From contig NZ_JAALCJ010000003.1 in assembly GCF_011078175.1 (NCBI RefSeq), positions 186,001 to 250,000 of the forward strand: a stretch of DNA of 64,000 bases. The letters run 5' to 3'. The notes below the pieces were generated by a model. It made no database searches. It was not told the origin of the DNA and saw only the letters and a program-made list of their open reading frames with translations. The stretch is from Enterobacter cloacae (GTDB lineage: Bacteria > Pseudomonadota > Gammaproteobacteria > Enterobacterales > Enterobacteriaceae). A program made the translations under genes and the position numbers. Shown in pieces: positions 30,065 through 38,663 of this stretch (its first letter is position 1; each line of letters starts with the position of its first letter).

Positions 30065-31732
30065 GTGGCTCAATTCGTTTATACCATGCATCGTGTCGGC
30101 AAAGTTGTCCCGCCGAAACGTCATATTCTTAAAAATATCTCGCTGAGCTTCTTCCCGGGCGCAAAAATCGGTGTTCTGGGTCTCAACGGTGCCGGTAAGT
30201 CCACCCTGCTGCGCATCATGGCCGGCATCGATACAGACATCGAAGGTGAAGCCCGTCCGCAGCCTGGCATCAAGATCGGCTACCTGCCGCAGGAACCTCA
30301 GCTGAACCCGGAACACACCGTTCGCGAATCCGTAGAAGAAGCGGTATCCGAAGTGGTTAACGCGCTGAAAGGTCTGGATGAAGTGTATGCCAAATACGCC
30401 GAACCGGATGCGGACTTCGACAAGCTTGCTGCACAACAGGGCAAGTATGAAGAGATTATCCAGGCGCACGACGGTCACAACCTGAACGTGCAGCTGGAGC
30501 GCGCAGCTGATGCTCTGCGTCTGCCAGACTGGGATGCGAAAATCGCTAACCTGTCCGGTGGTGAACGCCGCCGCGTGGCGCTGTGCCGCCTGCTGCTGGA
30601 AAAACCAGACATGCTGCTCCTTGACGAACCCACCAACCACCTGGATGCGGAATCCGTGGCATGGCTGGAGCGCTTCCTGCACGACTTCGAAGGCACCGTG
30701 GTGGCGATTACCCACGACCGTTACTTCCTCGACAACGTGGCAGGCTGGATCCTGGAGCTGGACCGCGGCGAAGGTATTCCGTGGGAAGGCAACTACTCCT
30801 CTTGGCTGGAGCAAAAAGACCAGCGTCTGGCGCAGGAAGCGTCTCAGGAAGCCGCCCGCCGTAAGTCTATTGAGAAAGAGCTGGAGTGGGTGCGTCAGGG
30901 CGCGAAAGGCCGTCAGTCTAAGGGCAAAGCCCGTCTGGCACGCTTCGAAGAGCTGAACAACACCGAATACCAGAAACGTAACGAAACCAACGAACTGTTT
31001 ATTCCACCTGGAGCACGTCTGGGGGATAAAGTGGTTGAAGTGACCAACCTGCGTAAGTCCTACGGCGACCGTCTGCTGATCGACGACCTGACCTTCTCCG
31101 TACCGAAAGGCGCTATCGTCGGCATCATCGGTCCGAACGGCGCGGGTAAATCGACCCTGTTCCGCATGATGTCCGGTCAGGAACAGCCTGACAGCGGCTC
31201 TATCACTCTGGGTGAGACCGTGAAGCTGGCCTCCGTGGACCAGTTCCGCGACGCAATGGATAACAGCAAAACCGTGTGGGAAGAGGTTTCCGGCGGTCTG
31301 GATATCATGCGTATCGGCAACACCGAGATGCCAAGCCGCGCCTACGTTGGCCGCTTTAACTTCAAGGGCACCGACCAGGGCAAACGCGTGGGCGAACTAT
31401 CCGGCGGTGAGCGCGGTCGTCTGCACCTGGCGAAACTTCTCCAGGTTGGCGGCAACGTTCTGCTGCTTGATGAACCCACCAACGACCTGGACATCGAAAC
31501 CCTGCGCGCGCTGGAAAACGCCCTGCTGGAATTCCCTGGCTGCGCGATGGTTATCTCGCATGACCGTTGGTTCCTTGACCGTATCGCGACCCACATCCTG
31601 GACTACCAGGACGAAGGTAAAGTGGAGTTCTTCGAGGGTAACTTTACCGAATACGAAGAGTACAAGAAACGCACGCTGGGCGCAGACGCGCTGGAGCCGA
31701 AGCGTATCAAGTACAAGCGTATTTCGAAATAA
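30065..31732 (+). CDS. ettA: Energy-dependent translational throttle protein EttA (ABC-F)
   Basis: A 555-residue cytosolic ABC-F ATPase that binds the ribosomal E site and gates the first elongation step according to ATP/ADP ratio. Two ATPase domains: Walker A GLNGAGKST and GPNGAGKST, signatures LSGGERRRVALCRLLL and LSGGERGRLHLAKLL, Walker B LLLDEPTNHLD and LLLDEPTNDLD, joined by a charged linker (P-site interaction motif). Start is GTG at 30065. Followed by a UUCG-loop terminator and the tandem repeat array. Confidence 0.98.
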   Translation: MAQFVYTMHRVGKVVPPKRHILKNISLSFFPGAKIGVLGLNGAGKSTLLRIMAGIDTDIEGEARPQPGIKIGYLPQEPQLNPEHTVRESVEEAVSEVVNALKGLDEVYAKYAEPDADFDKLAAQQGKYEEIIQAHDGHNLNVQLERAADALRLPDWDAKIANLSGGERRRVALCRLLLEKPDMLLLDEPTNHLDAESVAWLERFLHDFEGTVVAITHDRYFLDNVAGWILELDRGEGIPWEGNYSSWLEQKDQRLAQEASQEAARRKSIEKELEWVRQGAKGRQSKGKARLARFEELNNTEYQKRNETNELFIPPGARLGDKVVEVTNLRKSYGDRLLIDDLTFSVPKGAIVGIIGPNGAGKSTLFRMMSGQEQPDSGSITLGETVKLASVDQFRDAMDNSKTVWEEVSGGLDIMRIGNTEMPSRAYVGRFNFKGTDQGKRVGELSGGERGRLHLAKLLQVGGNVLLLDEPTNDLDIETLRALENALLEFPGCAMVISHDRWFLDRIATHILDYQDEGKVEFFEGNFTEYEEYKKRTLGADALEPKRIKYKRISK

Positions 31733-32050
31733 AAGCAAAACGGCAACTTCGGTTGCCGTTTTTTATGTTTGTACTCTCTCTCCGCGGGAGAGGGCCAGGG
31801 TGAGGCAAGGTAAAAGCAAAACGATAACGCATGTTACCGTTTTTGGTGTTTGTACCCTCTCCCCGCGGGAGAGGGCCAGGGGTGAGGCAAGGTAAAAGCA
31901 AAACGGTAACGCATGTTGCCGTTTTTGGTGTTTGTTCCCTCTCCCCGTGGGAGAGGGCCAGGGAGAGGCAAGGTAAAAGCAAAACGGTAACGCATGTTGC
32001 CGTTTTTGGTGTTTGTTCCCTCTCCCCGTGGGAGAGGGCCAGGGTGAGGG
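31731..32050. repeat. Four-unit tandem repeat of terminator-like hairpin plus CCCTCTCCC element
   Basis: Units begin at 31731, 31812, 31894 and 31975, with a period of 81-82 bp. Each has AAAAGC, a hairpin around AACGGTAAC...GTTGCCGTT and then a CCCTCTCCC-CGT-GGGAGAGGG hairpin with a GGTGAGGCAAGGT tail. The last unit continues into GGGCATCAGGCCGCAC, a tail seen after the related repeat at 41334. Unit 1 has the perfect UUCG-loop hairpin; units 2-4 have a GCAT loop and a mismatch or wobble. Open frames across this array are repeat artefacts. Confidence 0.92.
31737..31763 (+). terminator. ettA intrinsic terminator (UUCG loop)
   Basis: AAAACGGCAAC (31737-31747) and its complement GTTGCCGTTTT (31752-31762) make an 11-bp stem closed by a TTCG tetraloop, followed by T. 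It starts five bases after the ettA stop and forms the first unit of the tandem array. Confidence 0.93.
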
Positions 32051-32067
32051 CATCAGGCCGCACAAAA

Positions 32068-32967
32068 TCACCTCCCCACGTAATACCGCTTCACCTCGTC
32101 AAACTGTATCGCAAACTCGATATAGCTCATCAGCGCAGGCGAGTTCAGCTTGCGGCTCGGATAAGCCAGCCACAAATCATTCCCCTCGACGCTCCACGCC
32201 GGCAGCACCTTCACCAGCGCACCCTTTTCGATCTTATCTTCCAGCAGGAATGCGGGTAACAGCGTGATCCCCGCCCCCGCAACGGCGCATTCGCGGGCAT
32301 ACACCAGGTTATCGGTCATATGGGCGTTATCCGGCAGGTAGCGGTAATCCTCACTCTCGCTTCGCAGAAGCCACTCCGACCATGCCCGGTGCGTAATGCA
32401 GCGGTGATCCACCAGCTGTCGCGGATGGAGCAATGGCGCCCGACGCGCCAGATAGTCAGGCGAGGCCAGCATGTAGCGCGGGCAATGCCCGATCATGCGG
32501 CCAATCAGGGAGGAGTCCTGCGGCTTGCCGGTACGCAGCGCCACGTCAAAGCCAGACTCGACCAGATCCACCACATCATCTGAAATTGACACATCCAGCG
32601 ACACATCAGGATAGCGAAGCTGGAACTCGGCATTCATATGCGCCAGCAGCGTCGCGCCAATCCCCGCCGGACAGGTGATTCGCAGCCGCCCGCTCGGGTT
32701 TTCGCGGAGTCGCTGAATGGCATACTCCGCGCGCTCGCTGGCCGCGAGCATTTCACGGCAGTGCACCAGATAGTGCTCGCCCGCAAACGTCAGGCTTATT
32801 CTGCGCGTCGTGCGGTTGAGCAGGCGGATCCCTACCTGCTGCTCCAGCTGGCTTATCCGCTGGCTGACGCTGGATTTTGGCAGTTCAGCTTTCTGTGCCG
32901 CCGCGGTAAAACTGCCCATCTCTGCCACCAGCGCAAACAGCGCCATATCCTGAAGCTGTTTAAACAT
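32068..32967 (-). CDS. LysR-family transcriptional regulator
   Basis: A 299-residue LysR protein: N-terminal winged helix with SFTAAAQKAELPKSSVSQRISQLE, then an effector-binding domain. The N-terminal MFKQLQDMALFALVAEMGS and GIRLLNRTTRRISLT are typical of the large DNA-binding group that controls a divergent oxidoreductase. It is divergent from the dehydrogenase at 33076 with a 108 bp gap holding a TTC-N9-GAA motif, so it probably regulates that gene. Effector unknown. The pair is not at this position in E. coli. Confidence 0.85.
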   Translation of the reverse strand: MFKQLQDMALFALVAEMGSFTAAAQKAELPKSSVSQRISQLEQQVGIRLLNRTTRRISLTFAGEHYLVHCREMLAASERAEYAIQRLRENPSGRLRITCPAGIGATLLAHMNAEFQLRYPDVSLDVSISDDVVDLVESGFDVALRTGKPQDSSLIGRMIGHCPRYMLASPDYLARRAPLLHPRQLVDHRCITHRAWSEWLLRSESEDYRYLPDNAHMTDNLVYARECAVAGAGITLLPAFLLEDKIEKGALVKVLPAWSVEGNDLWLAYPSRKLNSPALMSYIEFAIQFDEVKRYYVGR

Positions 32968-32971
32968 GATT

Positions 32972-32988
32972 GTTCACCCTGTGCGAAC
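32972..32988. promoter_or_regulatory. Candidate LysR-type operator
   Basis: GTTC (32972-32975) and GAAC (32985-32988) form an interrupted inverted repeat with the T-N11-A geometry of LysR binding sites, four bases before the regulator start in the divergent gap. Based on pattern only. Confidence 0.45.
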
Positions 32989-33075
32989 GCTGAGTTCTTG
33001 ATTGTCCATCTTATCATGCAGCTGCCCCCTTACTAGACTAGCCTCAACAAGACGCATTTCATTGAGGAGCACACC

Positions 33076-34077
33076 ATGTCTGTTAAAGCCATTGCCGTTA
33101 GTCCAGAAAATCCCTCCACCTTTATTGAAATTACCCCACCGATGCCGCAGCCCGGCGAGCACGACCTGCTGGTCGAAGTGAAAGCCGTGTCTATTAACCC
33201 GGTCGACACCAAGGTGCATGCAGGTATTGTCAAAAACGGGCTGAACGAGCCGCGCATTCTCGGGTGGGATGCCAGCGGTATCGTTAAAGCCGTAGGAGCG
33301 GCCGTTACGGGATTTAAACCCGGTGACGAAGTGTGGTACGCAGGGGATATCACTCGTCCGGGCAGCAATACTACCCATCAGCTGATCGATGCGCGCATTG
33401 TCGGACATAAACCTGCCAGCCTTGGCTGGGCCGCAGCCGCCGCATTGCCATTAACCGCGCTCACCGCGTGGGAAGGCCTGTTTGAACGGCTGAACATTCA
33501 GGATGCGGACGCGGATAAAACGCTGTTGATTATTGGCGGCGCGGGCGGCGTAGGCTCGCTGGCGATCCCATTTGCAAAGCACAACAGCAAGGTGAAAATC
33601 ATCGCGACAGCGTCAAGAGAAGATTCCGCCCAGTGGTGCCGCGATCGCGGTGCGGATCGGGTCGTGAACTACCGCGATCTGAAAGGTGAGCTGGCAAAAC
33701 AGGGCATCACTTATGTGGATTACATTTTCATCCTCAATGACACCGACGGTCACTGGGATGCCGTCAGCGAGCTGATTGCGCCGCAGGGGCATATCTGTTC
33801 TATCGTTGAGAACGCGCATCCGCTGAACCAGGATAAGCTGAAATCGAAATCCGCCGCCCTGCACTGGGAGTTTATGTACACCCGCAGCATGTACCAGACC
33901 GCCGATATGGGGCGTCAGGGCGAGATCTTAAATGAGGTGGCGAAGCTGGTGGATAACGGCGTGGTAGAAACCTCGCTCAGCGAAACGCTGCGCGGGCTGA
34001 GCGTGGAAAGCATTACCGAAGCGCACCGCAAGGTGCTGGAGGGGCATATGCGCGGGAAGGTGGTGGTTGAGTATTGA
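33076..34077 (+). CDS. MDR-family NAD(P)-dependent alcohol dehydrogenase / quinone oxidoreductase
   Basis: A 333-residue medium-chain dehydrogenase/reductase of the ZADH/quinone oxidoreductase subgroup. GroES-like domain at residues 1-140 with AVSINPVDTKVHAG and LGWDASGIVKAVG; Rossmann domain with LLIIGGAGGVGSLAIPFAK near residue 150. No structural zinc cysteine cluster is visible, so it is likely zinc-independent. Substrate unknown. Probably regulated by the divergent LysR gene. RBS GAGGAG precedes the ATG. Confidence 0.82.
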   Translation: MSVKAIAVSPENPSTFIEITPPMPQPGEHDLLVEVKAVSINPVDTKVHAGIVKNGLNEPRILGWDASGIVKAVGAAVTGFKPGDEVWYAGDITRPGSNTTHQLIDARIVGHKPASLGWAAAAALPLTALTAWEGLFERLNIQDADADKTLLIIGGAGGVGSLAIPFAKHNSKVKIIATASREDSAQWCRDRGADRVVNYRDLKGELAKQGITYVDYIFILNDTDGHWDAVSELIAPQGHICSIVENAHPLNQDKLKSKSAALHWEFMYTRSMYQTADMGRQGEILNEVAKLVDNGVVETSLSETLRGLSVESITEAHRKVLEGHMRGKVVVEY

Positions 34078-34078
34078 A

Positions 34079-34157
34079 CCCTCACCCCGGCCCTCTCCCA
34101 AAGGGAGAGGGCGATTAAAGTCCCCTCTCCCCTCTGGCGAGAGGGTTAGGGTGAGGG
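34079..34157. repeat. CCCTCTCCC-family repeat pair between the dehydrogenase and nadR
   Basis: CCCTCACCCCGGCCCTCTCCC...GGGAGAGGGCG and CCCCTCTCCCCTCTGGCGAGAGGG...GGGTGAGGG form two hairpins in opposite orientation. Same element family as the array at 31731 and the copies at 41334 and 58052. With the array, it brackets the lysR-dehydrogenase pair. Confidence 0.88.
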
Positions 34158-34165
34158 TAAATCTT

Positions 34166-35398
34166 TTACCCCTGCTCCCCCATCATCTCCTTCACCAGCT
34201 CGACGCAGCGCAGGAAACGGGAGTCGTAGTCCGACTCTTCCACATGGACAAACTCAACGTTGTTTTCGTTAAGCATTTCCACCAGCATAGACTGGAACTC
34301 GCGCCTGTCCACGGAGCTGCCGAGGCTGCGCATGCCGTCGGCAACCCATGGGGTGTTGTTTTCCAGCAGGATCACCAGGTCAAAGCGGTATTCGTCAATC
34401 AGCGCCTGCACAAACGGGTGCTCGCGTCCCTCGTATTTTTTACAGAACGCCTGCGTGGTGACGAAATCGGTATCAATAAAGGCGACTTTATTGGCGTATT
34501 TCACAGCAAAATCAATGTACTGGGCATGACCGAGCGCGATTTTATCGTAGTCGGAATACTGCAACGCCATCTCGTCGCCGCCAAGGTGTGAGAAGACGTA
34601 ATCGCGGCCATACTCCCATGCGCTGGTGGTATTGAAAATGTTAGCCAGCTTATTCACCAGCGTCGATTTCCCGCTCGACTCGCCGCCGAGGATCGCCACC
34701 GTGCGCACGAAGAACGGCTTGACCTCAGTCGGGATATAGTCCCAGTAGCGGAACGGGTTCTCTCGGATCTGCGCTCCGCTGATGTTCATGAACGTGCGTT
34801 TAGGATCGATAAGCACCGTCTCAATGCCAAGATGCTCGCGGAACTGCGGCGCGTCGGACTCTTCAGAGGTGTAGATCCAGTTAGGCGCAATGCCCTTCTC
34901 TTCCATAAACGCTTTGATACCGTTGCTCCACACGTCCCAGCCGTGCGGGTACGGTTCCATGCCCTCTTCGTTAAAAGCATGAATGCGAATATTTTTTTGA
35001 TACTTAAACGTCTGAAGCAGCCAGCGCAGGCGGTCCGGCACGGTGGGCTGCTGCGACATGGCGCTGTCTTCAAACAGCAGGCGATCGCGGGTTTCATCAT
35101 AACCCATGATGATATGCAGTTCGTCGACCTGACTACAGGCGCGCTGGATGAGATAGATGTGGCCGGTATGCAGCGGGTAGAACTTACCGAACACCACGCC
35201 AATGTTCTTTTGCATCCGCGGAAATTCAAGCCCCAGAAAGCGGTGCAGCGCTTCCAGCTTCTGCGCGCTGGGGCTTTTGATCTTGGCGTTAAGCAGTTGG
35301 CTGAGGTAGCCCTTGGTCATGCCGCTGGCGTCCGCCACCTGCTGCAACGTGCAGCCCTTCTGGCGGATAGCGGTCTTGATATAGTCAAATGATGACAT
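34166..35398 (-). CDS. nadR: Multifunctional NAD regulator/NMN adenylyltransferase/ribosylnicotinamide kinase NadR
   Basis: A 410-residue protein in three parts: an N-terminal XRE-type helix-turn-helix (LQQVADASGMTKGYLSQLLN) that represses NAD-biosynthesis genes; a nucleotidyltransferase domain with GKFYPLHTGHIYLIQRA near residues 70-86; and a kinase domain with P-loop GGESSGKSTLVNKLA near residue 238. Cytosolic, ATP/NAD sensing. Length matches E. coli. It lies just downstream of radA and is likely co-transcribed in the serB-radA-nadR direction. Confidence 0.97.
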   Translation of the reverse strand: MSSFDYIKTAIRQKGCTLQQVADASGMTKGYLSQLLNAKIKSPSAQKLEALHRFLGLEFPRMQKNIGVVFGKFYPLHTGHIYLIQRACSQVDELHIIMGYDETRDRLLFEDSAMSQQPTVPDRLRWLLQTFKYQKNIRIHAFNEEGMEPYPHGWDVWSNGIKAFMEEKGIAPNWIYTSEESDAPQFREHLGIETVLIDPKRTFMNISGAQIRENPFRYWDYIPTEVKPFFVRTVAILGGESSGKSTLVNKLANIFNTTSAWEYGRDYVFSHLGGDEMALQYSDYDKIALGHAQYIDFAVKYANKVAFIDTDFVTTQAFCKKYEGREHPFVQALIDEYRFDLVILLENNTPWVADGMRSLGSSVDRREFQSMLVEMLNENNVEFVHVEESDYDSRFLRCVELVKEMMGEQG

Positions 35399-35433
35399 AA
35401 ATTACGGTGCCTCCTGCAAAATCGAATACGTAA

Positions 35434-36819
35434 TTATAAGTCGTCAAAGACATTTAACGCATCTGCGAGTTTTTTAACGCCAAAAACCTGCATTCCTTCC
35501 GGAATTTTTTTCGGCACGTTGGCGGCCGGAACAATCGCGCGGCGGAAGCCATGTTTTGCCGCTTCGGAGATACGCTCCTGACCGCTCGGCACCGGGCGGA
35601 TCTCGCCGGCCAGCCCTACCTCACCAAATACCACCAGATCCTGCGGCAACGGTCTGTCGCGCAGGCTGGAGACCATCGCCAGCAGCAGCGCCAGGTCCGC
35701 GCTGGTTTCCGTAACCTTCACCCCACCAACCACGTTGACGAACACATCCTGATCCGCCATTTGCAGGCCGCCGTGACGGTGCAGGACCGCCAGCAGGATC
35801 GCCAGGCGGTTCTGCTCCAGACCAACCGCCACGCGCCGCGGGTTGCCCATCATCGAGTGATCCACCAGCGCCTGAATTTCAACGAGCAGCGGACGCGTCC
35901 CCTCCCACAGCACCATCACCGAACTACCGGACGTAATCTCGTCGCCACGGCTCAGGAAGATGGCCGACGGGTTGCTGACTTCGCGAAGCCCCTGCTCGGT
36001 CATGGCAAACACGCCCAGCTCATTCACTGCACCAAAGCGGTTTTTATGGCTGCGCAGGGTGCGGAAGCGGGAATCCGCGTCGCCGTCGAGCATCACCGAG
36101 CAGTCGATACAGTGTTCGAGCACTTTTGGTCCGGCAAGGGAACCGTCTTTAGTCACATGGCCGACCATCACAATCGCCACGCCGCGCGTTTTGGCAAAGC
36201 GCGTCAGGTAGGCAGCCGTTTCACGCACCTGCGCTACGCTCCCCGGTGAGGACTGAATGTCAGCCATATGCATCACCTGGATGGAGTCGATCACCATCAG
36301 CTTCGGCTGCTCTTCTTCGGCGATCATGCAGATCTGCTCGATGCTGGTTTCCGACAGCATATTCAGGTTACCGGTTGGCAGACCCAGGCGGTGCGCACGC
36401 ATCGCCACCTGCTGGAGTGACTCTTCGCCCGTCACGTAGAGAGTTTTCATCTGTTCGGCGAGCTTGCACAGCGTTTGCAGCAGCAGGGTCGATTTCCCCG
36501 CGCCCGGGTTACCGCCGATCAGAATGGCGCTGCCCGGCACAACGCCACCGCCGAGCACGCGGTCAAACTCTTTAAATCCGGTAGAGAAGCGCGGCAGCGC
36601 TTCCAGGCTGATATCCGAAAGTTTTTGGACCTTCGATACGCCTGCATTGCCCGCATAGCCGCTCAGCCGTTCATTGCGGGCTACGCTCGGCGAAGCCGCC
36701 ACACCACGCACTTCGGTGATGGTGTTCCAGGCATGACAGGCGCTGCATTGCCCCTGCCAGCGCGGATAATCCGCACCACATTCATTACAGACAAATGCGC
36801 GTTTTGGAGCTTTCGCCAC
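35434..36819 (-). CDS. radA: DNA repair protein RadA (Sms)
   Basis: A 461-residue RecA-like branch-migration ATPase. An N-terminal four-cysteine zinc motif (Cys11, 14, 25, 28 in CNECGADYPRWQGQC..C), Walker A GGNPGAGKSTLL near residue 102, the RadA-specific KNRFG motif, and a C-terminal Lon-protease-like domain (GVKVTETSADLALLLAM...). In E. coli it processes recombination intermediates with RecG. The 74 bp gap to serB contains a REP. Confidence 0.97.
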   Translation of the reverse strand: MAKAPKRAFVCNECGADYPRWQGQCSACHAWNTITEVRGVAASPSVARNERLSGYAGNAGVSKVQKLSDISLEALPRFSTGFKEFDRVLGGGVVPGSAILIGGNPGAGKSTLLLQTLCKLAEQMKTLYVTGEESLQQVAMRAHRLGLPTGNLNMLSETSIEQICMIAEEEQPKLMVIDSIQVMHMADIQSSPGSVAQVRETAAYLTRFAKTRGVAIVMVGHVTKDGSLAGPKVLEHCIDCSVMLDGDADSRFRTLRSHKNRFGAVNELGVFAMTEQGLREVSNPSAIFLSRGDEITSGSSVMVLWEGTRPLLVEIQALVDHSMMGNPRRVAVGLEQNRLAILLAVLHRHGGLQMADQDVFVNVVGGVKVTETSADLALLLAMVSSLRDRPLPQDLVVFGEVGLAGEIRPVPSGQERISEAAKHGFRRAIVPAANVPKKIPEGMQVFGVKKLADALNVFDDL

Positions 36820-36850
36820 GGTTTACCTCATTCTTTCTGTGCGGTCTCGC

Positions 36851-36880
36851 GCCGGGTGGCGCTGACGCTTACCCGGCGTA
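36851..36880. repeat. Single REP between serB and radA
   Basis: GCCGGGTGGCGCTGACGC...ACCCGGC palindrome in the serB-radA gap; the same family as the element at 78. Intra-operon position suggests an mRNA-stability role. Confidence 0.8.
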
Positions 36881-36893
36881 CAAAAGGAGAGCG

Positions 36894-37862
36894 CTATTTT
36901 TGATTAATGCTGCCGGAGAGAATGCAGAACACCCCCATCAGGTCAGCATGACGGATGGTGACTTCCGTCTTTTCATTCACTTTCGGCTTGGCATGGTAGG
37001 CAATACCCAGTCCGGCAACTTTGATCATCGGCAGATCGTTCGCGCCATCGCCGATGGCGACGGTCTGCTCAACCGGAATAGCATATTTCTCCGCCAGACG
37101 CGTCAGCGTATTGGCTTTGTACTGCGCATCCACGATGTCGCCGATGACCTGCCCGGTCAGCTTGCCGTCCATGATCTCCAGCTCGTTGGCCACCACGGAG
37201 GTCAGACGCAGCTTGTCACGCAGGTAATCGGCAAAGAAGGTGAACCCACCGGAGGCAATCGCCACTTTCCAGCCGAGCGTCTCCAGCTTGAGCACCAGCT
37301 GCGTCAGCCCCGGCATCAGGGGCAGTTCGTCGCGCACCTGACGCAAGATATTAGCATCGGCCCCCTTCAGGGTCGCCACGCGCTGTCTCAGGCTGGCGGT
37401 GAAATCCAGCTCGCCGCGCATCGCGCGTTCGGTGACTTCCGCCACCAGCTCGCCGCTGCCCGCCAGTTTAGCAATCTCGTCAATACACTCGATCTGAATG
37501 GCGGTGGAGTCCATGTCCATCACCAGCAGGCCCGGCGTTTTCAGGTGCGGAATTTTGCCGAGCGGGGCAACGTCCAGCCCGGCGTCGTGCGCCAGACGCG
37601 TGGCGCGCTGCGTCAGGGAACCCGCCAGGCGAATCACCTGATAGTCTTCCACGCACCAGGCTGCCACGATGACCATCGCTGCGCCCAGTTTGCTTTGGTA
37701 CTGGGTCAGGCGTTGCTTATCCAGGCCGCGTCCGTACAGCAGCCAGCCGCTACGGCCAGCGTGGTAATCGAGAGGCATCACCTCATCGCCACTTAAAGAG
37801 AGCGGCAATCCTGGCCATAAAGAGACATCCGTTGGCAGGTCGCACCAGGTAATGTTCGGCAT
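36894..37862 (-). CDS. serB: Phosphoserine phosphatase
   Basis: The 322-residue HAD-family enzyme removes phosphate from L-phosphoserine, the last step of serine synthesis. The catalytic Asp pair is in LLVMDMDSTAIQIECIDE; motif II SGGFTFFADYL and motif III/IV IGDGANDLPMIKVAGLG are present. An N-terminal regulatory extension of about 100 residues is kept, as in E. coli (322). First gene of serB-radA-nadR; divergent from ytjB. Confidence 0.98.
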   Translation of the reverse strand: MPNITWCDLPTDVSLWPGLPLSLSGDEVMPLDYHAGRSGWLLYGRGLDKQRLTQYQSKLGAAMVIVAAWCVEDYQVIRLAGSLTQRATRLAHDAGLDVAPLGKIPHLKTPGLLVMDMDSTAIQIECIDEIAKLAGSGELVAEVTERAMRGELDFTASLRQRVATLKGADANILRQVRDELPLMPGLTQLVLKLETLGWKVAIASGGFTFFADYLRDKLRLTSVVANELEIMDGKLTGQVIGDIVDAQYKANTLTRLAEKYAIPVEQTVAIGDGANDLPMIKVAGLGIAYHAKPKVNEKTEVTIRHADLMGVFCILSGSINQK

Positions 37863-37979
37863 TGAAGCTCCTGTAATTTCGTTCGCGCCGGAAGGTTCCA
37901 GAGGGAAAATAACGCATGAGGCTACCCTGTAACCATCACTTCTGGCAACATTAAGCCGTAAATTTTAAGCAGGTGGAAT

Positions 37980-38624
37980 ATGGCTCGCGCAAAACTGAAA
38001 TTCCGGCTTCATCGCGCCGTGATTGTCCTGATCTGTCTCGCACTATTAGTGGCGCTTATGCAGGGAGCATCCTGGTTTAGCCAGAATCACCAACGGCAGC
38101 GTAACCCGCAGTTTGAAGAGCTGGCCCGTACGCTGGCGCGTCAGGTGACGCTCAACGTTGCGCCGTCTATGCGCACCGAAACGCCGGATGACAAGCGAAT
38201 AGCCCAGGTATTGCGCCAGCTTACGGAAAACAGCCGCATTCTGGATGCGGGGGTGTACGATGAACAGGGCGACCTGATTGCCCGCGCGGGTGAGCATGTC
38301 GACGTGCGCGACAGGCTGGCGCTGGACGGCAAAAAAGCCGGGGGTTATTTCAACCAGCAGATCGTCGAACCTGTGCAGGGCAAGAATGGTCCGCTCGGGT
38401 ACCTGCGCCTGACACTTGATACCCACACCCTGCCAACCGAAGCTAAACAGGTGGATAACACCACCAATATTTTACGCCTGATGCTCCTGCTCTCGCTGGC
38501 GATCGGCGTGGTACTGGCGCGCACGCTGCTGCAAGGAAAGCGTACTCGCTGGCAGCAGTCACCGTTCCTGTTAACCGCCAGCAAGTCGGTTCCCGAAGAG
38601 GAAGAGAGCGAGAAGAAAGAATAG
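37980..38624 (+). CDS. ytjB: Membrane protein YtjB (Smp)
   Basis: A 214-residue inner-membrane protein with two hydrophobic helices, at about residues 14-34 and 165-180, and a periplasmic domain between them. The C-terminal tail is acidic and lysine-rich (VPEEEESEKKE). Function unknown; it lies between serB (divergent) and lplA (39 bp downstream) as in E. coli, where it was once called Smp. Confidence 0.9.
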   Translation: MARAKLKFRLHRAVIVLICLALLVALMQGASWFSQNHQRQRNPQFEELARTLARQVTLNVAPSMRTETPDDKRIAQVLRQLTENSRILDAGVYDEQGDLIARAGEHVDVRDRLALDGKKAGGYFNQQIVEPVQGKNGPLGYLRLTLDTHTLPTEAKQVDNTTNILRLMLLLSLAIGVVLARTLLQGKRTRWQQSPFLLTASKSVPEEEESEKKE

Positions 38625-38663
38625 TGGTAAAGTAGGCGGATGATTCGGAAAAGGAACTCTGCC

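Noticed and set aside
31731-32050. The tandem array as a CRISPR
   Set aside because: Units are 81-82 bp and nearly identical across their whole length, with no unique spacers and no cas genes nearby.
31707-32071. Two lower-strand frames with internal peptide repeats
   Set aside because: Their repeated peptide is a translation of the 81-82 bp DNA repeats; each hairpin unit contributes the same residues. No start site or coding signal beyond the repeat.
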